18,202 nt of DNA from Carex sylvatica (lineage: Eukaryota > Streptophyta > Magnoliopsida > Poales > Cyperaceae). The position numbers were made by a program, and so were the translations under genes. The number at the start of each line of letters is the position of its first letter. Position 1 is the first letter of the stretch. Below, one piece after another: positions 1 to 9,051 of this stretch. A model generated the notes under the pieces. The model made no database searches, had not been told where the DNA came from, and saw only the letters and a list, made by a program, of their open reading frames with translations. The stretch covers positions 1-18,202 of the forward strand of contig CAXKVR010000417.1 in NCBI GenBank assembly GCA_964058845.1, in the 5' to 3' direction.

Positions 1-429
1 AACCGAAAATCTACTCCACCATACTCAATCTATTGTAAGAATTAGAGTGATTTGTGAGAGATTTTTTATTCATTCAAACACTGGAGCCTTGAGTGCTCAC
101 TTCTCTTGTATTAGAGCCTTTAGTACTCTTGAACCATTTTCGTGCTCGGACTGTGTGACTTCCAAATCTTTGTAAGGGCTTATGGGTTCCACCTTGTACT
201 CCTTTCTCATTGGGTAAATAAAGGTGTGTCATCAAGAAGGTCGTGAAGCCCCGGAGACGTAGGCATTAGTGCCAAACTCCATAAACATCACTTTCATATT
301 TATTAATTTAGATTAAAGTTATTCTAATTTTTGCCACGAATAACTTGTAGACACGTGTAGTAATTTAACTTAGATTAAAAGTTTAAAAAGACCTATTCAG
401 CCCCCCTCTAGGTGCCTTTGGGACCAACA
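1..429 (+). mobile_element. Copia-type LTR, 3' part (R-U5), truncated by the window start
   Basis: The right end has the pyrimidine- and C-rich tail typical of many plant Copia LTRs: a run of C followed by CTCTAGGTGCC, then GGGACCAACA, ending in the terminal CA at 428-429. Inside are an AATAAA at 217-222, which could serve as the polyadenylation signal, and a GGAGACGTAGGC stretch like those seen just after R in such LTRs. No TG start is visible, so the left end lies outside the window. No primer-binding site follows the CA. The next base belongs to a - strand gag remnant, so this is a 3' LTR or a solo LTR. The family assignment rests on recalled LTR style, not on an alignment. Confidence 0.6.
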
Positions 430-1504
430 AGATCCTCCTCTGTAAAGCCCACACCATCTACTTTCTCTTCCTCTGCAACCATCAGATTTAACCAGTTGCC
501 CCCTCTTCCACCTCTTTGACTTCCACGGCTACGACCACGACTCCCAGACTGCCACCTTCAACCTGCATCTCTCTTCTTTGGTGGCTTAGGGCAAGCTTGT
601 TTTACCTGCATGTCTCTTCTTCGGTGGCTTAGGGCAAGCTTGTTTTAGATGACATACCTCACTATAGTTGTAGCACTGTCGAGTCTCACTCCTGTACCTT
701 TTGTTACCAGAGTTGGAGACCGTTAGTGCTGACTTCACCCCTGGAAGTCCTGCTTCCCCAGCCTGTAGCCTAATCCCGCTCTCCTCCCGTATCATGACTA
801 AGACCGCCTCTTCAAGCGAGGGAATCCTCGTCTAAGCCAGTAGCATAGCAGCTCTCTGCTCAAATGCTGGCGCTAGACCCTGGAGGAACACCATAACCCT
901 ATCATCCACCTCAATCTTAGAACACACAGAATCAGGGCAACATTGTCGTCGGACCCTGAAATGGTCATGATCTAACCATAAGTGCTTCAGCTTTATGGCA
1001 TACTCTTGCACAGTCCTACCCCCTGTACCGCAACAGAGATCTCCCTCTTGATCTGGTACACCCTCAGGTTGTTCCCCACACCATCGTAAGTTCTCTTCAG
1101 CTTATCCCAGACATCCTTTACCTTGTCTGTTCCATCCACTATGGATGTAATAGACATAGTCAATGAGCTCAGGAGCCAGATGTACACCTGCATGTGAGTG
1201 GACTTCCACTCGGCTCTCTCCGGTGCACTCCAAGTTGACTCTTCCTTCACCCAGTCAAGTACCCCTCTAGATCATTCTCTTCTAGAGTGTACTTCACCCG
1301 ACGTGACCGGCTCAGATACGTAGCTGGCCCATCGAGTTTTGTATCAATAGGTGGCAGCTTAACCCTCTGCGGCCTCATCTTGCTCTCACTAGCTGCCACA
1401 CTAAAGGCTCGCATCAGGATCGAGACCATATCATCGCTCAGCTTTGACATGATCTTGGCAAAAGGATTAGTGCTACCACTCTCAATCCCCTTGTCCTTCT
1501 CCAT
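430..1504 (-). pseudogene. Decayed Copia gag polyprotein (capsid and zinc knuckle)
   Basis: Read on the - strand, the start is at 1504 (MEKDKGIESG). After it come a region resembling UBN2/Retrotran_gag (LDGPATYLSRSRRVKYTLEE, then VYIWLLSSLTMSITSIVDGT, then VWDKLKRTYDGVGNN) and, near 850-890, VFLQGLAPAFEQRAAMLL. The zinc knuckle near 612-665 is damaged: the second Cys is Tyr and the Gly before the His is Cys (CYNYSEVCHLKQAC). An RG-rich tail near 490-540 follows. The frame is broken by a stop near 1247, a frameshift near 1000, a TAG at 832-834 and a stop after the knuckle. Reading ends where the + strand LTR begins. In a live element gag would form the virus-like particle core and bind RNA. 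No protease or pol is present here. Confidence 0.75.
561..646. repeat. 43-bp tandem duplication inside the gag zinc-knuckle region
   Basis: Two adjacent copies, 561-603 and 604-646, differ at only a few bases. Each carries the TTCGGTGGCTTAGGGCAAGC type of segment, which encodes the QACPKPPKK stretch on the - strand. The duplication repeats the end of the knuckle and adds to the loss of reading frame. Confidence 0.8.
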
Positions 1505-2049
1505 CGATCCGACTCAGATCTATTTCTCATGCACCAATCTAAGTCCGAATCCCTCCTACCTCTTTCTTAGACCCAATCTCGTACTATTAAGATCTAGATC
1601 CACACCACCTTCATTCTCTTTCTCTTCTTTTAAACCTGATCTTGATCTATCTTATCAAAGATTCGAGCTAAAATCCGATCAAAACTCGATCCAAACTCGC
1701 TTCTTGGGTATCGTGGGGGTATAGGCCCCTACGCTAGCCTAATCAACCCAAAGACCTACCTTATGTGGCCGGTCGGCCCTAGAAGGAGAGGCTCGGCTTA
1801 AGGGCTGACCCGCAGAGGAGAGGCGGCGGCCTCTGTGCTAACCTGGGGAGGAGAGGTGGCGGTCTTGTGCTGACTCACGGCTGAGAGAAAGGAGAGAGAG
1901 GGGCGGAGCAAGCTGGCAGCTGAGAGAAATGAGAGAAATAAGGCGGAGCTGGATGGCTCCTGAGTCTATATTATCATTTTTACCAAAAGAACCCCATCAA
2001 AACTACATATAACGAAAACATATAATATCTCAACATATATTCTAAGTTT
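1505..2049. other. Non-coding: upstream leader of the - strand gag, GAG-rich repeats, AT-rich tail
   Basis: No gene was found. From 1505 to about 1740 the sequence is pyrimidine-rich on the + strand and probably represents the leader of the - strand gag. No primer-binding site complementary to initiator tRNA-Met was recognised. From about 1775 to 1880 a roughly 32-bp degenerate unit, GGAGAGG-(C/T)-GGCGG followed by CTGTGCTAAC or TTGTGCTGAC, repeats about three times. A GAGAGAAA-rich tract follows. From about 1970 the sequence turns AT-rich and leads into the PRL1 exon fragment. Confidence 0.5.
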
Positions 2050-2367
2050 ATATGTTTGGGACTTTACTTGTAGTGGTATCATGTTAGTTGCAAATGAAAT
2101 CTTTTGGGTACTGTAAACTTGAGGATTGTGTGTCAATGTTAAATCTTTTGCAATCTCTATGTTGTTTATTTTGCCAAAAACAGGCGATTAGGTCATATCA
2201 TCGGCATCTAAGTGGGGTGTACTGCTTGGCTCTCCATCTAACAATTGATGTTTTACTTACAGGGGGTCGAGATTCTGTTTACAGGATAAGGGAGGGGAGA
2301 AAGGGAGTTACTGACTAAATTTTACAGTTTCTAACTAGAGTTGGTGCTACCTTTTCAGGTTTGGGAT
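2050..2367 (+). pseudogene. Duplicated fragment of PRL1: intron 9 end, exon 10, intron 10, start of exon 11
   Basis: This stretch matches 6033-6377 of the main PRL1 locus in the same order and orientation, about 4.0 kb upstream. The exon block starts at 2184 and still reads as the WD repeat [17 protein letters not shown], but with changes relative to the main copy: Val to Ala at the first codon, Gly to Arg before the second His, Pro to Leu, and Cys to Tyr near the end. The splice donor after AGG has changed from GT to AT, so the exon could not be spliced normally. The main copy has an extra roughly 20-bp CTAACTAGAGTT duplication in intron 10 that this copy lacks. Homology stops at GGTTTGGGAT, where an ATT microsatellite begins. 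It is a fragment and not a gene. Confidence 0.88.
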
Positions 2368-2810
2368 TATTATTATTATTTTATAATGAATGGTTGGCAC
2401 TGCTGTTGATACCGTTTCAGGTTTGAGATTATTATTATTATTATTTCAGGTCATAATAGAGCATCTAAACCAGCCATACATAACAATTATTATGCACACT
2501 CAAAAATCATAAGTTTGGGTGCAAAGAGCAGTTCTAAAAAAAAAAAAAAGACACAAAAACAGAAAATGAATATTGTATGAACTGTTGAAGTTCTTGGTAC
2601 ACAAGCCGGATCAACTAATTGTAAAAAAAATTATTTTCAGGTGATGCAGAGGGTGTGATTCGCAGATCTCTTGCGGACCTGCGGTGTGTAAGAGTTGCCA
2701 TTATTTTTCCTTTTGACACTATAATAAATTCTCTTTAAACAGCTCAATTAAAAGAACTTAAATTTTATTTGTCCGGATAAAAAAAAATGTGCATACATCA
2801 CTAAACACTG
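2368..2810. other. Non-coding spacer with ATT microsatellites
   Basis: Two short ATT runs, near 2368-2382 and 2426-2443, are each preceded by a CAGGTTTG(G/A)GATT segment, so the end of the PRL1 fragment appears to have been locally duplicated. An A-run lies near 2536. No gene can be supported. An exon-like block at 2641-2683 is discussed among the findings. Confidence 0.5.
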
Positions 2811-3040
2811 CTGCTAACTGAACAGATCTGTCCATGAATAAACGGGCCGAACAGCAGGACAGGAACTGAACAGATTGTTATATGAGCATGGCCCAAAAGT
2901 TCAGTTCGTATCAGTTGACATTAAACCAACTAGGCTGAGTTTGAACAGGCTTTGGACAGCCCGTTGAACAGTTCAGATTTGTGTCCGATCGATTCCTTTT
3001 CGAACACGACCCATCGAACAAATCATTCGATCTAACTTCG
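2811..3040. repeat. Degenerate dispersed repeat rich in GAACAG / CGAACA motifs
   Basis: GAACAG, CGAACA and TTCAG/GTTCA words recur on both strands across this stretch, including GGACAGCCCGTTGAACAG and GAACACGACCCATCGAACA. The pattern resembles dispersed non-autonomous repeats common in plant intergenic DNA, but no terminal repeats or target duplications were found and the class is not known. Confidence 0.35.
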
Positions 3041-3247
3041 ACTGAACCCCTCTCTCACGAGTCACGCCTCAGGGTTTCACCCAGTCGCGAACTCGCGATC
3101 TCTTCCTCTCCGTCGCGCCGCCTCTCATCCTAGAGGCGCGCCGCCCTTCCCCTCACTCCCTCTCTCTGTCTCTCTCTCTGCATTAGCAGTACGAGTAATA
3201 GTTAATTTGGATTGAGACTTTGAGCAGAATAATAGAGAGAGGGAGAG
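3041..3247 (+). promoter_or_regulatory. Probable PRL1 proximal promoter and 5' leader, CT-rich
   Basis: The 200 bases before the PRL1 start codon are pyrimidine-rich (CTCCCTCTCTCTGTCTCTCT near 3157-3176) and contain AGGGTTTCACCC near 3071. Such Y-patch and CT tracts are common in plant 5' leaders. No clear TATA box was seen. The leader ends in GAGAGAGGGAGAG directly before the ATG. The transcription start is not determined. Confidence 0.45.
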
Positions 3248-6200
3248 ATGGCGGCACCAATGGCGGAGTTACCAGTTGATCCCCAATCGCTGAGAAAGTT
3301 GAGCCCCAATTCACTCAAGCGAGGCCTCGACCTCTTTTCACCTCTCATGGCACTTCCTTCCCTCTCGACACACAAAGGTACCTCTTATTTCTTTTTCTAT
3401 ACGTCCAATACATAACACACCTCTTAATCTTAACCTACTACTAATGTTTCTTTTTTTCTTTCTTTCACTCTGTTTCAGCAAAAGGATTTGAGTCAGCTAT
3501 ACGGTACTTCACTTCAAATGTTGACTTCATATTTTCCTTTCATACGGAGGATCTTTTTACCAGTATGGTGACCACCTGATAATACGAAATGTTTCTTTGT
3601 TTGTTTTCTCTTTGGTTGAATACTGGTAAATATTAATGTATGGTTTTAGGGTTAACCAGCACCACCAAAGGAGGGTAACTTGTGTTTTGTTTGTCGAATG
3701 GTTGCAGAATCAACTACTGATTATGAATTGTTTTTATCAAGGCTTAGTTGTAAAGGCATGATTTTCTTGAGTTCTTACTGGTCTTGATTTGGAGTGACTG
3801 TATAATTTGGAAATCTGGTTGCATATTTATTCTTAAAAATTCAAAATTTGGGGAAAATTGCATTATCTAGAATAAGTGCAATGAGGAATCTACCTGAAGC
3901 ACTGCCATACTATAAACAAATTTCAATCATTTAAACGTTTAGACAATGCAAATGGTTACTTCATGTAGGTGACAGCTGAGTATGGAGGATTTAAAAATTT
4001 TCCGAGTGAAGACACAACTGATAAATCCAAACATAAAACAGAGCAGGCCTCGACCCCACTAACTCTTCCTGGTAGGATACTTTAGTCCTTTCATTTCCAG
4101 CACTAAATTTTCCTGGTAGGATACTTTAGTCCTTTCATTCCCAGCATTAAATTATGTCTATTTTATTCAAGTTAGTGTTAAATCTCCGTGTCAGTGAATT
4201 TTATATCAGGAGTAAGAAAAATGAGAACGAGTTCGCTCTTACACAACAGAAATGAACAAATGTTTTCTTGTTATTTTTTTTTTTTTCTATAGGCATTCCA
4301 GAAGCTAAAGACTCTAAAAAAGATGGGGGTCAAGGTGCTCTCGTAGTGGCTCCGCTAATGCTACCAAAAGCACCGTAAGATTAAAACTCAAGCTGTCGCC
4401 TTTTTATCTTAAAAAATATATATACCTTTGTTTGTTAAATCTAGAAATATGTCTTTTTTTAGAGAATTGGCCATGCCAAGCAAAAGTTCAGCTGTCATTT
4501 CTGTGCCTGGCTCCTCAGATAGGTATTGATTTGCTTGCCTTTTGGTATTTTATTTTATATAGAGAACTTGATCTAAGTTGAGAGTTTAGTTCTGGTAAGT
4601 AAAATGTGAAAAACTAAATACCAAGTTCTTCTAGAATATTTATTGCGAAATGCATCACTGATTAATACTCACTCAAGGGCTTAAATAATACACTTTTTTC
4701 TTTTGAATTTTAGATTTGGATCTAGTTCTGCACTGATAAGATAGAATTCCAAGTAAATGGCGTAAGCCTGTATGGCATCCTCCTTGGAAAAACTACCGGG
4801 TATTGAGCCTGAAATTATTTCTTCGTTTGTAATTGGATTGTATCTTCAAATGTATTACTTCCTTGGATATTCTATATAAAACCTAACTGTTGGTTGATCT
4901 GGTTGGTACTTATAATTTATTATCAGTTGTTCTCTTCTATTTAGTGTTCCAGCAAAAGTTAGTGAAGTAACATACTTGGCCAGCACATTCTGATATCTGG
5001 CAAAAACAGTATATTCTGAAGTGACAGTTTTGGCCTTTTTTTATGCAGCATCTTTCCTTGTCTTGACCTTTACTCAGTAATTGACCTCACTTGAATTATT
5101 TTGGGCAACATAATAGAAAAAAAAAAAAAAAACTTGAATTGACCTCACTATGCTGGAGTTTGGTCTGTATATACCAGAACTTGTTTCTTCGTTTATTTAA
5201 ACTGTAAACTGATCATTTTATATCTTTTTAAAGAACCAAATACTGTATTTGAATTATTATGCAGGCCAGAAGCGGTCATTTAGGATGGGTAAGGTCAGTT
5301 GCATTTGATCCAAGCAATACTTGGTTTTGTACTGGGTCCGCCGACAGAACAATAAAGGTTTCATGTTAAATTAATTCAAAATTTTGCATCATGTCTTTTA
5401 GTTTCCTTATCCTACCTACGTCTTAATTATAAGTTCATATATATGTAGATATGGGATGTTGCTTCAGGAAGATTGAAGCTTACACTGACTGGGCTTATTG
5501 AACAGATACGTGGTTAGTTACTCGATCACACTAATAACTATCTTACTCTTTAAATGAATTTATTTTTTCAAATTGTTAATTTTCTGAGGGGCATCTTTAT
5601 GTAATTTCAGGGCTTGCGGTTAGTCAGTGCCATACATATCTATTTTCAGCTGGTGATGACAAACAAGTCAAGTGCTGGGACCTTGAACAAAACAAGGTTT
5701 GCTAATTTTTTAACTATTTATAGAAATATATCATTTGGGAGAAAGATGCTGACCACCATATATTATATTGGTTGATAACCAAGTTCGTATAGTTGTTATC
5801 CTCTTTCGATTAAAGAACAGTGCTTTTTGCCAGTTACAAATGACATTTTACAATGTTTGCAAAGGAATACCCAACTTCTTTGAATTTGCAACAGGCACCA
5901 AACCTTCTCGATGCATATAATCACAAAACCAAACCATTAAAGGGTGTATTCCGGGAAGTGATGACACAGATTTTTGTCCTTAAGTTCGCTATGATATTTT
6001 TTTAATAATATCCAATCAAATAAAGAAAATTTGTACGTTTGGGACTTTGTGACTTTACTTGTAGTGGTATCATGTTAGTTGCAAATGAAATTTTTTGGGT
6101 ACTGTAAACTTGAGGATTGTGTGTCAATGTTAATGTTAAATCTTTTGCAATTTCTGTGTTGTTTATTTGGCCAAAAACAGGTGATTAGGTCATATCATGG

Positions 6201-7559
6201 GCATCTAAGTGGGGTGTACTGCTTGGCTCTCCATCCAACAATTGATGTTTTACTCACAGGTGGCCGAGATTCTGTTTGCAGGGTGAGGGAGGGAGGAGTT
6301 ACTGACTGAATTTTACAGTTTCTAACTAGAGTTAGTCATTCTAACTAGAGTTGCTGCTACCTTTTCAGGTTTGGGATATAAGGACAAAAGCCATGGTCTG
6401 TGCTTTGACCGGACACGATAACACTGTTTGTTCTGTTTTTGCAAGGCCAACTGTAAGAACAACAATAAACTTTATAAATCATGAGTTACTGTACTGTTTA
6501 TGTATACTTAACTGTAAATCTATCCTTTGATTCCTTTCCTTGTGTAGGATCCACAAGTAGTCACTGGTTCTCATGACACTACAATAAAGTTCTGGGATCT
6601 TGTAGCTGGTATTCATTCATTTTACTTTACTTGTTGCAACTACTTGTATTAAAAATTAATACAAGCATCTGAAGAGTACGTATGCCTTACAGCTCTTTAA
6701 TTTGTAGGAAAAACAATGGCAACTCTTACACACCACAAGAAATCTGTCCGGGCTATGGCATTGCACCCAAAAGAGTATGTATGCCTTACATTACATTACT
6801 GCTGGAATTTATAATACTTTCTTTCTTTCTGCTATTTTATAATTAAGTCTTACTTATGTTGTAACATTTTTGCAGGCATGCTTTTTCATCAGCATCAGCA
6901 GACAATATAAAGAAATTTAGCCTTCCAAAGGAGAATTTTTGCACAATATGTTGTGAGTAAAATATCTTCTTTTGTTGCCACATACCTCAATGCAAATATC
7001 TTTTTTTTTATTATTATATTTTCATTTTCTTTGGTATGTATGTATAGGTCCCAACAAAAGACGATAATTAATTCCATGGCTGTTAATGAAGATGGAGTCT
7101 TAGCTACTGGAGGTAAATAATTATCTTACACTTACACTTACACTGTTAGTGTGTTGATTGTTATCTAAAGAGTGGCTCCTGTGCTTGCTTGATCATTTCA
7201 TGATTATATTATAGGTGATAATGGAAGCTTATGGTTTTGGGATTGGAAGAGCGGCCACAATTTCCAGCAGACACAGACCATCGTTCAGCCAGGTAATTAA
7301 TTAATTAACTTTTCTATTTTCTACTTGGTAGTTTAGTTTAGTTATCTTTTCACAATATATATTATGATTGTGATTATGATTTGTAGGATCATTGGACAGT
7401 GAGGCATGTATATATGCTTCTTCATATGACATAAGCGGGTTGAGGCTTGTTACATGCGAAGCTGATAAAACAATAAAGATGTGGAAAGAAGACATGAGTG
7501 CAACTCCTGAGACACATCCCCTTAATTTTAGGCCACCAAAAGATTTCCGTAGATTCTAA
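3248..7559 (+). pseudogene. PRL1: PRL1 (Pleiotropic Regulatory Locus 1, WD40 NTC/spliceosome protein), 17 exons, frame broken at four sites
   Basis: PRL1/PLRG1 is a nuclear seven-bladed WD40 protein of the Prp19 (NineTeen) spliceosome complex. Exons: 3248-3377, 3479-3503, 3969-4071, 4293-4374, 4463-4522, 4714-4799, 5265-5357, 5449-5512, 5611-5696, 6181-6282, 6369-6452, 6548-6608, 6708-6774, 6876-6952, 7048-7112, 7215-7292, 7387-7559, all with GT..AG introns. Landmarks are SLRKLSPNSLKRGLDLFSP at the N-terminus, [57 protein letters not shown], and the C-terminus KMWKED..THPLNF ending RRF. Exon phases fit throughout except at the lesions: a base missing near 3346 (exon 1), TGA at 3489-3491 where CGA is expected (exon 2), one extra base before 4743 giving TAG at 4742-4744 (exon 6), and one base missing near 6930 (exon 14). 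Introns are kept, so it is not a retrocopy. The alternative is a functional gene with assembly errors. Confidence 0.92.
4066..4153. repeat. 44-bp tandem duplication spanning the PRL1 exon 3 splice donor
   Basis: Two near-identical units, starting at 4066 and 4110, begin with TTCCTGGTAGGATACTTTAG. The first copy contains the last bases of exon 3 and its GT donor at 4072. The second places an identical donor context 44 bases downstream inside intron 3. Confidence 0.85.
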
Positions 7560-8139
7560 TATTATGTTCATTTTCTTTCTCTATTCTCTACTAAATTTTA
7601 AAATTATGTATCAAGTTTGTGATTTTGTTATTAGTACTCCTGTCAACGCTCTTAGAGTGATTTTAAGATTTTATAGAACAGCTTCTGATTCTTCAACATA
7701 GATTAATTGTGTTTGCATGAGCAAACTTTATTTCACTTCCAGTATATTAAATATCAGAAAAATATATACAAAATAAAGGATGACATGTCAGAAATTATGC
7801 ACAAACGAAAATGAGACATATCAACAAGTTATTTATATAAAATAAAATCCATAATAACTTTATTTAGAAAATTTACTTTTTAAATTTTAAACCTGAAGAC
7901 AAGTATTAAATAAATTCAAATTATTGTACTAAATTCAAAATTCTGGTCCTAATTATCTATTTTCGTTTCAAATTTCATCCTAAACTCATTTGTTTCAATA
8001 ACCGGATTTTCATTAACATATATAATCGTTCTTTTTTTATTTTTCATTTCTTATATATTAATCAACATGGTACCAAGTATCAACAAGTTTATTGAGAGAT
8101 CAGCAAACTTGCACTATACCAAGAGTGTTAAAAAAAAAT

Positions 8140-8275
8140 TGGTTAACCAGATATAATTTTCGGTTACAAAGAGTTAAAAAATAATATGTATTAAATGGAT
8201 ATAATTCTCGGTTACAAACAATTTTTAAAAACTAGAAATTGGATAACTGGATATAATTTTCGGTTACCAACAATA
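8140..8275. repeat. Three degenerate copies of an ATATAATTTTCGGTTAC unit
   Basis: The core ATATAATT(T/C)TCGGTTAC occurs at 8151, 8199 and 8251, at spacings of 48 and 52 bases, each preceded by a GG(A/T)TAAC-like or ATGG segment. It is a short local tandem duplication of unknown role. Confidence 0.7.
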
Positions 8276-8416
8276 AAAAAAATTGGGTGATCAACCTATT
8301 TTATTTTTATTTTTTTATTTACATCTTATAAAAAAAAAATCTAGTGCATGCATTTTAATACCAAATAATTAGTTACAGATTCCATATATAAAAAAAATAT
8401 AAAATGTAAAATGTCT

Positions 8417-8522
8417 TTTAGACAATAATATTATTTTTTGCCTCGGTGAACCACAACAAACAAAAAAATTTAGACAATTATATTATTTTTAGCCTTGTTT
8501 TAACCACAATAAACAAAAAAAA
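8417..8522. repeat. Two-copy 52-bp tandem repeat
   Basis: Both units (8417 and 8469) run TTTAGACAAT(A/T)ATATTATTTTT, then GCCT, then AACCACAA(C/T)AAACAAAAAA. They have diverged at several bases. Confidence 0.7.
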
Positions 8523-8783
8523 ATATTGTTTTTTTAAGGAGAAACCCCTAGGTATTTTAATTGAATTAAAATTTTAAGAATTACGACGTTCAATTAGAAA
8601 ATAAATAATAATATTCCAGCAAAAGTAAAAAAAGTAACTAAATAACGGCCTCCTTTAACAAACTTAAAATAAACTATTTCAAATTAAATGATGGGGAGTC
8701 CTCCAAAGTCCAAAGTATTTATTGCTGAGTTTTAAAAGAAAACAATTAGCGTGTAATTGCAAAATTTTCTCCTCGTTTCTGAC

Positions 8784-8979
8784 TAGGGATGGCAATGAGT
8801 CGAGGTATTTTGCCAATTCCATACCTGGCCTGCATATTAAAAACTAACGGTCCGCCTGCCTGGTCTGATTTGGCGGGCTTAAAAATTTAGGTCTGGCCCG
8901 CCCATGAGCTTCCCCATCATTCTTGCACCTGCCTGTCTGAGCCAATGGGCCGCCTTACCTGGCCCGGCCCGCCTGGTCC
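8784..8979. repeat. GC-rich dispersed repeat with a hAT-like GGGATGGCAATG terminus
   Basis: The left edge CTAGGGATGGCAATGAGTCG resembles the terminal motif of many plant hAT-type non-autonomous elements. The interior carries GGCCCGCC, GGTCCGCCTGCCTGG and GGCCCGGCCCGCC words, unlike the AT-rich surroundings. The matching right terminus was not found. The stretch ends where the next element begins at 8980, so it may have been cut by that insertion. The class assignment is tentative. Confidence 0.4.
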
Positions 8980-8981
8980 TG

Positions 8982-9051
8982 TCACACCCCTAAACCAGAT
9001 GGATTTAAGGTGTGATCAACCTCGCCTCGTGCTTAATTAATCATTAAGCAC
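8982..9051. repeat. Two inverted repeats at the LTR end
   Basis: TCACACC (8982-8988) pairs with GGTGTGA (9009-9015). GTGCTTAA (9029-9036) pairs perfectly with TTAAGCAC (9044-9051) across a 7-base loop. Both could fold as hairpins close to the proposed LTR terminus. Confidence 0.65.

Larger units (their letters stand above)
7560..8783. other. PRL1 3' flank and AT-rich intergenic DNA
   Basis: No gene was found. The first 150-200 bases after the stop probably held the 3' UTR; an AATAAA occurs at about 7772. The rest is strongly AT-rich with many homopolymer A and T runs. Two small repeat clusters are listed separately. Confidence 0.6.

Noticed and set aside
1287..1724. 145-codon + strand reading frame
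   Set aside because: It lies antisense to the Copia gag, whose protein motifs are clear on the - strand, and the + strand translation resembles nothing.
8140..8275. Relation of the GGTTAAC/CGGTTAC units here to the palindrome array at 14029-14209
   Set aside because: Only short GGTTA words are shared; spacing, flanks and symmetry differ, so this is probably coincidence.
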